From: Microcaldota archaeon
GTDB lineage: Archaea; Micrarchaeota; Micrarchaeia; Anstonellales; J096
Length of the DNA stretch: 5,185 bases
Reading direction: 5' to 3'
Assembly: GCA_015520875.1 (NCBI GenBank)
Contig: WAPD01000014.1
Span: forward strand, 1-5,185
Positions 1 to 5,185 of the stretch are shown in pieces (positions within the stretch are counted from its first letter, which is position 1; every line of letters begins with the position of its first letter). The notes beneath the pieces are model-generated. The model had not been told where the DNA came from. It did no database searches and was given only the letters and a program-made list of their open reading frames with translations. The position numbers and the translations under genes were made by a program.

Positions 1-408
1 TGAAATATGTATGGTCTTAGTCTTGATGAGTTATTAAGTGCTGGTTAGAATAAGACCTTTAAGGGGTTGAAATCTTGGTAGGAATTGAAATATATAGGAA
101 TGTAGATGCGTGTTAGAATAAGACCTTTAAGGGGTTGAAATAGGCGAAGGTCGTGGCAGCCTGAACACAGTGAACCCTGTTAGAATAAGACCTTTAAGGG
201 GTTGAAATCTCTCGTAGTAACTATAGTATCTCTTGAGGACAAACAAGTTAGAATAAGACCTTTAAGGGGTTGAAATAGACTACTGGCAGACATCTATGGA
301 CTTACCGTGGAAGTTAGAATAAGACCTTTAAGGGGTTGAAATTTGATAAAACCATTATCCTTAACCTCGCTGTCTTTGGTTAGAATATGACCTATAAGGG
401 TCAAAACC
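1..408 (+). CRISPR. CRISPR array, leader-distal end (partial at left edge)
   Basis: The 30-bp repeat begins GTTAGAATAAGACC and ends AAGGGGTTGAAAT. Full identical copies lie at 44-73, 112-141, 179-208, 247-276 and 313-342. Positions 1-6 (tgaaat) are the tail of an earlier copy, so the array continues left of the window. A decayed copy closes the array at 379-408. Spacers are 7-43 (37 nt), 74-111 (38), 142-178 (37), 209-246 (38), 277-312 (36) and 343-378 (36). Two signs agree on plus-strand transcription with the leader to the left: the repeat ends in the GTTGAAAT-type 8-nt handle known from archaeal crRNAs, and the degenerate copy is at the right end. The repeat has only a weak possible stem (ACC/GGT), as is common in archaeal arrays. 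No cas genes are visible, so the subtype (I-A, I-B or III) cannot be settled here. Confidence 0.97.
379..408 (+). repeat. Degenerate terminal CRISPR repeat
   Basis: The first 22 bases match the consensus except for A-to-T at repeat position 10 and T-to-A at position 16. The last 8 bases read TCAAAACC instead of GTTGAAAT, so the part that would form the 5' handle of a following crRNA is lost. Decay of the last repeat is typical of the end opposite the leader and marks where the array stops. Confidence 0.9.
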
Positions 409-411
409 GAG

Positions 412-432
412 TAAAAGAAAACTAAGAAAAAA
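412..432 (-). terminator. T-rich terminator of the minus-strand HAD gene
   Basis: Read on the minus strand, this stretch just past the TAA at 455-457 holds successive T runs (TTTTTTCTTAG, then TTTTCTTTTA). No hairpin is evident, which fits archaeal oligo-T termination. It lies between the HAD gene and the CRISPR array, so it would stop HAD transcription before it ran antisense through the array. Confidence 0.55.
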
Positions 433-454
433 TCTATGGAGAAAGATTAAGATA

Positions 455-1348
455 TTATTGAACTAAATTTTTTACAGCCTCTAATGAATTATTGAATATA
501 AACAAATCTTTACCCACTTCCATGCTGGAATGTTTTAGAAAAGCATTCCATTCATTTTCTACCCCCATCCCATTCTTTACCATTGCTAAAACTATTTGCT
601 TTCCCACCCCTTCTTTAACAAGAACCTTATTTGCTTCTTCAACCGCAGACATATCTGACCTTGTATCAGCTATATAAAGAATTCCAGAATTTGTCTCCCT
701 TAATGCAATCCTAGTTATTTTCAACAATGCCTCTACTTTATTAATAGCATCCTCTATAATAAGCATTCTATCAAAAACTTCACCGGTATGAACCTCAATA
801 TATCTCTTTAACCATCCCTCTGTGGTTCCACTAGGTGCCGATGTTATAATGCCTGTTTTTATCCCCAGTTTTTTCAAAATTTTTAATGCCTCTATTGCCC
901 CTTCTGAAACAACAGAATATCCCTTGGCTTCTTCTGTTCCAAACGTTTCTTTTGAAACTTTCCCAGCTTCATATACCTTCTCTTTAGCCTCTTGGTCTAA
1001 TGGCCCTCTTTTTACAAGCTCTGCAATAAATCTAGAAGGCCATTCACTATTAAACACCTTTTCTATTGGTATTCCATTTTTAGAAATTATATAAAGGGCA
1101 AGCATAAATGCTTTATAATCTCTGTATCTATCATTTTGGTCAAAAAACTTGGGATCTTTTCCAATGTTCTGAGTTAACCCAAACAATTTCCATGTTTTAA
1201 GTGATGTGCTATCATCCATCTTTAAATAAGATGACATATCTTTGAAGAGACCGGATTTTTTAGCACCTTTTATGTGGCTATACTGCATTTGTTTGCTACT
1301 GTTCCTTAATGGACCTCCAATATCCCAAACCACATACATTTTAACCAC
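455..1348 (-). CDS. HAD-superfamily hydrolase-like protein with altered motif I
   Basis: This is a 297-residue protein with the order of HAD motifs seen in phosphoglycolate phosphatase-like enzymes. Motif I is at residues 9-14 (DIGGPL), with the nucleophile Asp9. Motif II is the strand GIITS at 166-170. A motif III lysine is plausible at Lys204, and motif IV is at 226-233 (IADTRSDM). Residues of about 20-145 between motifs I and II would form a large helical cap. The oddity is residue 11: the second Asp of the DxD signature, normally the acid/base in phosphatases, is Gly (codon GGA). Plain phosphatase activity is therefore doubtful, and the substrate cannot be named. The listed start is GTG at 1348. 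An in-frame ATG at 1339-1337 gives a 294-residue form beginning MYVVWDIGG; neither has a good Shine-Dalgarno site. The gene diverges from the kinase and converges on the CRISPR array. Confidence 0.85.
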   Translation of the reverse strand: MVKMYVVWDIGGPLRNSSKQMQYSHIKGAKKSGLFKDMSSYLKMDDSTSLKTWKLFGLTQNIGKDPKFFDQNDRYRDYKAFMLALYIISKNGIPIEKVFNSEWPSRFIAELVKRGPLDQEAKEKVYEAGKVSKETFGTEEAKGYSVVSEGAIEALKILKKLGIKTGIITSAPSGTTEGWLKRYIEVHTGEVFDRMLIIEDAINKVEALLKITRIALRETNSGILYIADTRSDMSAVEEANKVLVKEGVGKQIVLAMVKNGMGVENEWNAFLKHSSMEVGKDLFIFNNSLEAVKNLVQ

Positions 1349-1386
1349 AATGTTTAATTTTTACACACAATATTTGAAAACCTTTA

Positions 1387-1395
1387 CTATAAAAC
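1387..1395 (-). promoter_or_regulatory. Possible TATA element for the minus-strand HAD gene
   Basis: The minus strand reads GTTTTATAG here, an AT-rich box that would place a start site near 1366, roughly 18-27 nt before the GTG or ATG start of the HAD gene. A second candidate, AAATATT at about 1370-1376, would instead give a leaderless transcript. The choice between them is not resolved by the sequence. Confidence 0.3.
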
Positions 1396-1408
1396 CCTTC
1401 CAAAGAAG

Positions 1409-1431
1409 GAAAACTTTTAAGTTATATAACC
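1409..1431 (+). promoter_or_regulatory. Probable archaeal promoter (BRE/TATA) of the kinase-decarboxylase unit
   Basis: A purine-rich GAAAA element directly precedes CTTTTAAG (1414-1421), a TATA-like box centred about 37 nt before the ATG at 1455. Counting about 25 nt from the box puts transcription start near 1443, just before the ribosome site AGGTGAT at 1445-1451. A box at the same distance precedes the gene at 3525, which supports this reading. A second TATA-like core, GTTATATAAC at 1421-1430, would give an almost leaderless mRNA and is less likely. Confidence 0.5.
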
Positions 1432-1443
1432 TTTAACTTAAAA
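1415..1443. promoter_or_regulatory. Perfect 10-bp inverted repeat, candidate operator
   Basis: TTTTAAGTTA (1415-1424) is the exact reverse complement of TAACTTAAAA (1434-1443), with a 9-bp spacer. The half-site centres are 19 bp apart, about two helical turns. It covers the probable TATA box and reaches the expected start site, so a dimeric regulator bound here would block the basal transcription factors. Both arms are AT-rich, which lowers the weight of the match. Because it lies mostly upstream of the expected transcript, it is more likely a DNA site than an RNA hairpin. Confidence 0.45.
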
Positions 1444-1454
1444 CAGGTGATAGG

Positions 1455-2303
1455 ATGTTAGAGTATACTGGCTACAGTGTAGATAAAATTGTTAAAGATA
1501 TCTGTGGAAGGGAAATAAACCTAGAAGAGATTGAAAAACTATATGGAAGTAAAGTAAGAAAAAGAGTGGAAATCTTAAATGAATACTGGTCCAAGGTTGA
1601 GAGTGGAGAAGTAAGGGAACCTATTTTACCCATATTTGGAGGGATGCCTTCTGTAGGAAAAACCACCACATCTTCCTATGTAGCAAGAACTCTAGGTATA
1701 AACATCGTTATCGGAGGGGATGGCTTTAGAGCCGTACTAAGAGCTTTGATAGATAAAGAAAAAAACCCTGCATTTTTTGTAAGCGTCTATAAAGCATGGG
1801 AACTATTTGGAGAATTCTCAAAAGAAAATGTAATAAAAGGGTTTGAAGCCCAGGCAAAAATATTAAATGAAGCAATTGAAAGATTAATCGTAGATAGAGG
1901 AATAAGGGATGGAGAACCCATGAGCATTGATTTCCTACATTTTCTCCCATCTCTGTGGCATAAAGAAACATTGGAACATCCATCAGTTATGCCATTTATT
2001 TTATATGTTGAAGATGAAGAGCGATGGAAAAGTTATATAAAAGAACGTGTCAAACGAAACCATCTCAAAGGAGGGTGGAAACGATTAATAGAAGCTTTGG
2101 AGAGCTATAAAATCATGCGAGACTATCAATTAGAAGATGCTAAAAAGCATGGTATTCCAGTTGTAGCAATGGATGATGTGGAAAAGGCTAAAGAAGAAAT
2201 ACTTGAAATTATTTCAAATAAAGTAAAAAAATTAATGGAAATAAAGACCTGGGACAAGGAACATCCATTAATTCATTCTATAAAGAAGGAAAGGAAGGAA
2301 TAA
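1455..2303 (+). CDS. P-loop kinase of the 2-phosphoglycerate kinase family; possible mevalonate-3-phosphate 5-kinase
   Basis: This is a 282-residue protein, probably a soluble cytoplasmic kinase. The Walker A loop is GMPSVGKT at residues 63-70, followed by conserved-looking stretches GINIVIGGDGFR (81-92), SVYKAWELFG (110-119) and FLHFLPSLW (160-168). This layout matches the archaeal 2-phosphoglycerate kinase family, whose founding members phosphorylate 2-phosphoglycerate to 2,3-bisphosphoglycerate. The first 55 residues are short and helical and do not look like the ATP-cone that I recall in methanogen members. The ATG is supported by AGGTGAT at 1445-1451, 3 nt away. A mevalonate-type decarboxylase follows 33 bp downstream on the same strand. 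As I recall, the Thermoplasma mevalonate-3-phosphate 5-kinase belongs to this same family rather than to GHMP kinases, so that role is a serious alternative. Family assignment is firm; substrate is inferred from context. Confidence 0.88.
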   Translation: MLEYTGYSVDKIVKDICGREINLEEIEKLYGSKVRKRVEILNEYWSKVESGEVREPILPIFGGMPSVGKTTTSSYVARTLGINIVIGGDGFRAVLRALIDKEKNPAFFVSVYKAWELFGEFSKENVIKGFEAQAKILNEAIERLIVDRGIRDGEPMSIDFLHFLPSLWHKETLEHPSVMPFILYVEDEERWKSYIKERVKRNHLKGGWKRLIEALESYKIMRDYQLEDAKKHGIPVVAMDDVEKAKEEILEIISNKVKKLMEIKTWDKEHPLIHSIKKERKE

Positions 2304-2336
2304 TGAATTTAAAGTTAATGTTGAAATGGTGAAATT

Positions 2337-3479
2337 ATGAACGTGGAAAAAATAAAAGAATGGAACAAAAAGATAGAAGAATGGGTTTTTGAGAGGTTTG
2401 GAAAGGAAGAGTGGCCAGCCTGGGAAAAGAAAGAAGAAGTTGAAGGAGAAGTTGTAGTGAGGGCACATCCTATATTGGGGATTGAAAAATACCTAGGGAT
2501 GTGGGACAGTTCTAGGAGATTGGCATATTTCCCAAGTCTTAAACTCACAAACGATTCATATTCAACCTATATGTATACGAAGTTTGATCCTAACCTAGAG
2601 AACGATGTAATTGTCTTTGGAGATAAACTAGCAGAAGGCAAAGAGTTGAAAAGATTTATGAAAATTATAAGTAAGTTTAGGGAATTAACTGGAATCAAGA
2701 CACCTGTTAAAATCGTTTCAAAGCACGTGCCTAAAATAGGTACTGTGAAAGGAAAGGGATTGGGATTAAGTGCATCAGCTAGTGGAGCAGCAGCATCTGC
2801 ACTTCTTTTAGCCTCAGGCTATAGAGACCTTTATGAAAATAACAGATTTTTAAGTGTGCTTTCAAGATATTTATCTGGAAGTGGAACAAGTTCTGCCGCA
2901 GGAGGTTTTTCTGTATGGTTTAGCTATGAAGGAATAAAAGATGAGGATAGCTATGCTGTTAGTGTAAGTGATGGAACATGGTTAGATTTGGTAATTGTTC
3001 CAATCCCATATGAGGGCTTTAAAACAGAATCTGCTCATAAAGCTGCGGCAGCATCTCCTTATTATAGAGAATGGGCAGAACTAAAAGGAGAATGGGTTTA
3101 TGATTTATTGGATGCAATAGAGAAAAAAGATATTGAAAGAGTTGGAAAACATGCAGAAAAGGATGCCTATTGGTTAACAATGCTTATGGCTACAGGCGGG
3201 GATTACTTAAATTGGATGCCTCAATCTATTGCTGTAGCAAGAGAGGTAATAAATATAAGAAGGGAACATGGCATAAAAGCATATTACACAATGGATACTG
3301 GACCTAGTGTAGCTATTTTGGTGGAAAAAGGAAAAGGTAAAGAGGTTATGGAGACGCTTAAAGAAAAGTTCCCTGGTTTAACTATATATGAAGCAGGGGC
3401 AAAAGGAAGGCCTGTGGAACTAACTGGAGAAGAAAGAGAAAGAGCCCTAGAGCTGTTAAATGTGGAGAAGTGGGAATAG
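2337..3479 (+). CDS. mvaD: Mevalonate-pathway decarboxylase, GHMP fold (diphosphomevalonate or 3,5-bisphosphomevalonate decarboxylase)
   Basis: This is a 380-residue GHMP-superfamily protein of the diphosphomevalonate decarboxylase type, which makes isopentenyl (di)phosphate for archaeal lipids. RAHPILGIEKYLG (42-54) aligns with the family's NIA-x-x-KYWGK segment and keeps the first Lys (Lys51). GLSASASG (143-150) is the Gly/Ser phosphate loop. SGSGTSSAAGG (180-190) aligns with the GSGSACRS-x-x-GG segment, with Ser185 in place of the Arg. YYTMDTGPSV (316-325) carries the catalytic Asp320. Retaining Lys51 and Asp320 argues against a mevalonate 3-kinase, in which these positions are Leu and Thr. 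About 40 charged residues precede the fold, and no later Met allows a shorter start. The ATG follows GGTGA at 2328-2332. It is probably co-transcribed with the upstream kinase. Whether the substrate is the 5-diphosphate or the 3,5-bisphosphate cannot be decided from sequence alone. Confidence 0.9.
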   Translation: MNVEKIKEWNKKIEEWVFERFGKEEWPAWEKKEEVEGEVVVRAHPILGIEKYLGMWDSSRRLAYFPSLKLTNDSYSTYMYTKFDPNLENDVIVFGDKLAEGKELKRFMKIISKFRELTGIKTPVKIVSKHVPKIGTVKGKGLGLSASASGAAASALLLASGYRDLYENNRFLSVLSRYLSGSGTSSAAGGFSVWFSYEGIKDEDSYAVSVSDGTWLDLVIVPIPYEGFKTESAHKAAAASPYYREWAELKGEWVYDLLDAIEKKDIERVGKHAEKDAYWLTMLMATGGDYLNWMPQSIAVAREVINIRREHGIKAYYTMDTGPSVAILVEKGKGKEVMETLKEKFPGLTIYEAGAKGRPVELTGEERERALELLNVEKWE

Positions 3480-3484
3480 TCGGG

Positions 3485-3492
3485 TTTAAAAA
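3485..3492 (+). promoter_or_regulatory. Probable TATA box of the downstream HAD gene
   Basis: TTTAAAAA lies in the 45-bp gap after the decarboxylase, centred about 37 nt before the ATG at 3525. This is the same spacing as the box before the kinase gene. It would start transcription near 3513, giving a short leader that includes the GGTGAT site. The HAD gene can therefore probably be expressed on its own, with or without read-through from the kinase-decarboxylase unit. Confidence 0.45.
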
Positions 3493-3493
3493 G

Positions 3494-3501
3494 TTTTTTT
3501 T
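3494..3501 (+). terminator. T8 tract, possible terminator of the kinase-decarboxylase unit
   Basis: Eight consecutive T residues lie 15 bp after the decarboxylase stop codon (3477-3479). Archaeal RNA polymerase can terminate at such runs without a hairpin. The tract falls between the TATA-like box at 3485-3492 and the expected start of the next transcript, so it could end the upstream message without affecting initiation for the HAD gene. A single run of eight may be leaky. Confidence 0.4.
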
Positions 3502-3516
3502 GGAAAAATATTATGT

Positions 3517-3522
3517 GGTGAT
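3517..3522 (+). promoter_or_regulatory. Ribosome binding site before tandem ATG codons
   Basis: GGTGAT matches the archaeal anti-Shine-Dalgarno tail. Two adjacent in-frame ATG codons follow at 3525 and 3528, 2 nt and 5 nt away. The kinase and decarboxylase have this element 3 nt before their ATGs (counting six bases), so spacing does not clearly choose between the two, which differ by one residue. Confidence 0.6.
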
Positions 3523-3524
3523 AA

Positions 3525-4442
3525 ATGATGGCTCGTGTATACACTGGCCCAATTTCCAAGGATAGAAGGGTTAAAGGAGTGTTGGCATTGGATATAGACG
3601 GAGTAGTTATCCCAAAGGTTCCAGTTAGGAAAAATGGAGTGTTGAAGGAGAAGAAAGGAAGGGCAACTACCTGGGCCCTTTATTTGTTAGAGGAAGAAGG
3701 GGTACGAAGGTTCGATAAGACTTTGGCTATGGAAAAGGCTTGGGGAGCGCTCTCAAAAATTCCAAAGTATGATGGTAAAAGGGAAGAATTTGAAAGGGTA
3801 GTGGCACTTTGGGAGAAGGAAAAGGGAAAACTCACATCTTGGGTTGAATTTGGGGATATGTTAACTGCTTTAAGAAAGTTTCCAAAGGAACAACCATTCT
3901 TTGAAGGTTCTAAGGAAACAAAATTAACAAAAAATGCTCTATTTGAAGGAGTTCCATATCAAGACATGGTTGAATTGAGCCATAAAATTCCTTTAATGAC
4001 AACTCCTGTGGAACTATTGTATAAACTTGGGGAAAAGGGGATTGAAGAAGTTTATGCATTTCCATGGAGTGATGCACCTGAATATGTAAAACCAAGAGTG
4101 GAAAGCTTCGTTAGACAAACTATGGGGAATTTTAACGGGGTTTCAGTTGAATTTGGTGAGAGCTTCTTTTTACCTGTAGATGTTAAAGATGGAATACTTA
4201 CTGGGGAAATTCAAGAAGATTATGATAAGGTAAAGGAATTGGTTAAGAGAGTTCAGAATTACGAAGGATTGTTAAACAGAGAAGGAAAACTTATTATAGC
4301 AGAGGACTCTATGAAGAACATTCAAAAAGTTGTAAAAGCTTTAGAGAATGTTCAAATGATCGTGTTCTTTATGGAAGATAGCACCGGAAAAATTGAAAAC
4401 ATATACGAAGGAGATGCAAAAACCCTAAGAGAACAATTGTGA
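3525..4442 (+). CDS. HAD-superfamily phosphatase, phosphoserine phosphatase-like
   Basis: This is a 305-residue protein with an intact set of HAD motifs. Motif I is DIDGVV at residues 23-28, with nucleophile Asp23 and acid/base Asp25. Motif II is probably Ser182 (VYAFPWS), following the helix LLYKLGEKGI. The segment VKDGILTGEI (220-229), followed by Lys235 in DYDKVKELV, resembles phosphoserine phosphatases around motif III. Motif IV is IIAEDSMKNI (257-266), with Asp261 and possibly Glu260. Unlike SerB enzymes, it has a large charged insertion of about 125 residues (30-155) between motifs I and II, presumably a cap that sets substrate choice. It is expected to be a cytosolic Mg-dependent phosphatase, but the substrate is unknown. 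It lies 45 bp after the decarboxylase and has its own likely promoter, so a link with isoprenoid phosphates is only a possibility. Confidence 0.87.
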   Translation: MMARVYTGPISKDRRVKGVLALDIDGVVIPKVPVRKNGVLKEKKGRATTWALYLLEEEGVRRFDKTLAMEKAWGALSKIPKYDGKREEFERVVALWEKEKGKLTSWVEFGDMLTALRKFPKEQPFFEGSKETKLTKNALFEGVPYQDMVELSHKIPLMTTPVELLYKLGEKGIEEVYAFPWSDAPEYVKPRVESFVRQTMGNFNGVSVEFGESFFLPVDVKDGILTGEIQEDYDKVKELVKRVQNYEGLLNREGKLIIAEDSMKNIQKVVKALENVQMIVFFMEDSTGKIENIYEGDAKTLREQL

Positions 4443-4479
4443 TTTTTCTTTTGTTTTTTCTAAAAAAGAGAAGAGAAAA
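4443..4479. terminator. Bidirectional T-rich/A-rich terminator between converging genes
   Basis: The plus strand starts with T runs of 5, 4 and 6 bases immediately after the HAD stop codon, then switches to A6 and GA-rich sequence up to the stop of the converging gene. The minus strand therefore also reads T-rich (TTTTCTCTTCTCTTTTTT). The centre, TTTTTTCTAAAAAA at 4454-4467, is symmetrical. The arrangement serves oligo-T termination from both directions and occupies the whole intergenic space. Confidence 0.75.
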
Positions 4480-5185
4480 TTAGGCTTCTATTACTGAGAG
4501 AATTGCTTTTATTAAGCCGTTCTTAACTGTGTCTGATTTTTCTAGATATGTTATGTCTTGAACCGTATTTGTTTCCCAATCAATGTATTCAGGAGTGTTT
4601 GCCACTAGTAATCCTGCTCCTTTAACTCCTAGCAAGAGCGAGGTTATGAAAACTACCGACATTTCCATTTCACTAGCGATTATTGTTCCTTTATAACCTT
4701 TGATGGAATTAATGAATTCTTCTTCGGTTTCATAGAATAAATCGTGTGTTCTCACTATACCTTTAAAGAATGGCATTTGTTTCGCTTTTAGAGAATCTAT
4801 TATTTTTAATGTAAGCTCTAAGGACGGAACTGCTGGCAATTCTTCTCTTACCATTGCTTTTGTAGTTCCTTCTTCTCTAGTTGCTCCTAAGGCTACTATA
4901 ATATCGCCTACTTTTATTTCTTTGTCAAATACTCCGCACGTCCCTATTCTAATAAATTCTTCTCCACCCAGGTCTTTAAGCTCTTTAATGGCAATGGCTG
5001 TTGAGGGACCTCCAATACCTGTAGATGCTAAGAGAGCTTCCTTGTCTTTGTATTTCACATAAACCCCTCTAAATTCTCTGTCGTAGAAGAGTTGCTTGAA
5101 TTCATCAACGTAGCTTTTTACTATGTCTGCTCTAGCAGGGTCTCCGAATAATAAAACTCTTTTTGGAATTTTATCTCTGTAAGAT
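4480..5185 (-). CDS. udp: Uridine phosphorylase-type nucleoside phosphorylase, 5' end outside the window
   Basis: The frame stays open from the stop at 4480-4482 to the right edge, giving 234 visible residues. A GTG at 5056-5058 could be read as a start but is internal, because essential family sequence lies before it. That upstream part reads KRVLLFGDPARADIVKSYV, matching the N-terminal phosphate-binding GDP-x-R segment of the uridine phosphorylase/purine nucleoside phosphorylase fold. Further motifs follow: STGIGGPSTAIAI, then FIRIGTCG with the phosphate-contacting Arg, then RTHDLFY in the base-recognition region, and SEMEMS, the Met-Glu pair that binds ribose. The enzyme would split a nucleoside with phosphate into base and ribose 1-phosphate, a salvage step in the cytoplasm. 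Uridine is the most likely substrate, but specificity in this family is hard to read from sequence. About 20-40 N-terminal residues are probably missing. Confidence 0.88.
   Translation of the reverse strand, partial: SYRDKIPKRVLLFGDPARADIVKSYVDEFKQLFYDREFRGVYVKYKDKEALLASTGIGGPSTAIAIKELKDLGGEEFIRIGTCGVFDKEIKVGDIIVALGATREEGTTKAMVREELPAVPSLELTLKIIDSLKAKQMPFFKGIVRTHDLFYETEEEFINSIKGYKGTIIASEMEMSVVFITSLLLGVKGAGLLVANTPEYIDWETNTVQDITYLEKSDTVKNGLIKAILSVIEA

Noticed and set aside
82..92. ATTGAAATA inside spacer 74-111 resembles the repeat tail
   Set aside because: Only about 7 bases match, and the rest of the repeat is absent. Spacer length is normal, so this is not a hidden or decayed repeat.
1..408. 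Self-targeting spacers against genes in this window
   Set aside because: Reading the six spacers against both strands by eye, I found no extended match. This was not an exhaustive search and says nothing about the rest of the genome.
822..1094. Plus-strand open frame of 90 codons opposite the HAD gene
   Set aside because: It lies wholly antisense to a gene with recognisable HAD motifs, has no ribosome site, and gives a Ser/Phe/Pro-rich composition typical of reverse-frame shadows.
2270..2309. Inverted repeat AATTCATT (2270-2277) / AATGAATT (2302-2309) around the kinase stop codon
   Set aside because: The arms are only 8 bp, AT-rich and separated by 24 nt, mostly inside coding sequence. This is expected by chance in DNA of this composition, and there is no following T tract.
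2318..2332. Four-codon mini-ORF (ATG TTG AAA TGG TGA) ending in the decarboxylase ribosome site
   Set aside because: It has no ribosome site of its own and no sign of selection. The ATG most likely arises from the AT-rich gap.
5056..5058. GTG as the start of a 192-residue phosphorylase
   Set aside because: The frame remains open upstream to the window edge and encodes the family's N-terminal phosphate-binding GDP-x-R segment, so this codon is internal.

Overview
The window is AT-rich DNA, almost certainly archaeal. Supporting signs are 30-bp CRISPR repeats ending in TTGAAAT, GGTGA(T) Shine-Dalgarno sites 2-5 nt before ATG starts, AT-rich TATA-like boxes about 37 nt before two starts, T-tract terminators without strong hairpins, and frequent AGA/AGG arginine codons. 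The gene content (a mevalonate-pathway decarboxylase next to a 2-phosphoglycerate-kinase-family P-loop kinase) points towards a Thermoplasmata-like lineage. That placement is inference from family knowledge, not something the bases prove.

Layout. Positions 1-408 are the leader-distal end of a CRISPR array: the last 6 bases of one repeat, five identical full repeats, one decayed terminal repeat and six complete spacers. No cas gene is present, and the leader must lie to the left of the window. A HAD-superfamily protein (455-1348, minus strand) converges on the array. A short divergent promoter region (1349-1454) contains a perfect 10-bp inverted repeat over the likely TATA element of the next gene. 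Rightward from there run a 2-phosphoglycerate-kinase-family kinase (1455-2303), a GHMP-fold mevalonate-type decarboxylase (2337-3479) and a second HAD protein resembling phosphoserine phosphatases (3525-4442). A 37-bp T-rich/A-rich bidirectional terminator separates this set from a converging uridine phosphorylase-type gene, whose start lies beyond the right edge (4480-5185, minus strand).

How the genes may work together. The kinase and decarboxylase are 33 bp apart on one strand and are probably one transcription unit. In Thermoplasma, mevalonate 3-phosphate is phosphorylated at the 5 position by a kinase that is not of the GHMP type, then decarboxylated to isopentenyl phosphate. A kinase annotated by homology as '2-phosphoglycerate kinase' beside a decarboxylase is the arrangement expected if this pair carries out those two steps. 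This is the most interesting idea in the window. The conventional reading, a true 2-phosphoglycerate kinase plus a diphosphomevalonate decarboxylase, stays open. I see no insertion sequence, tRNA, rRNA or prophage gene.
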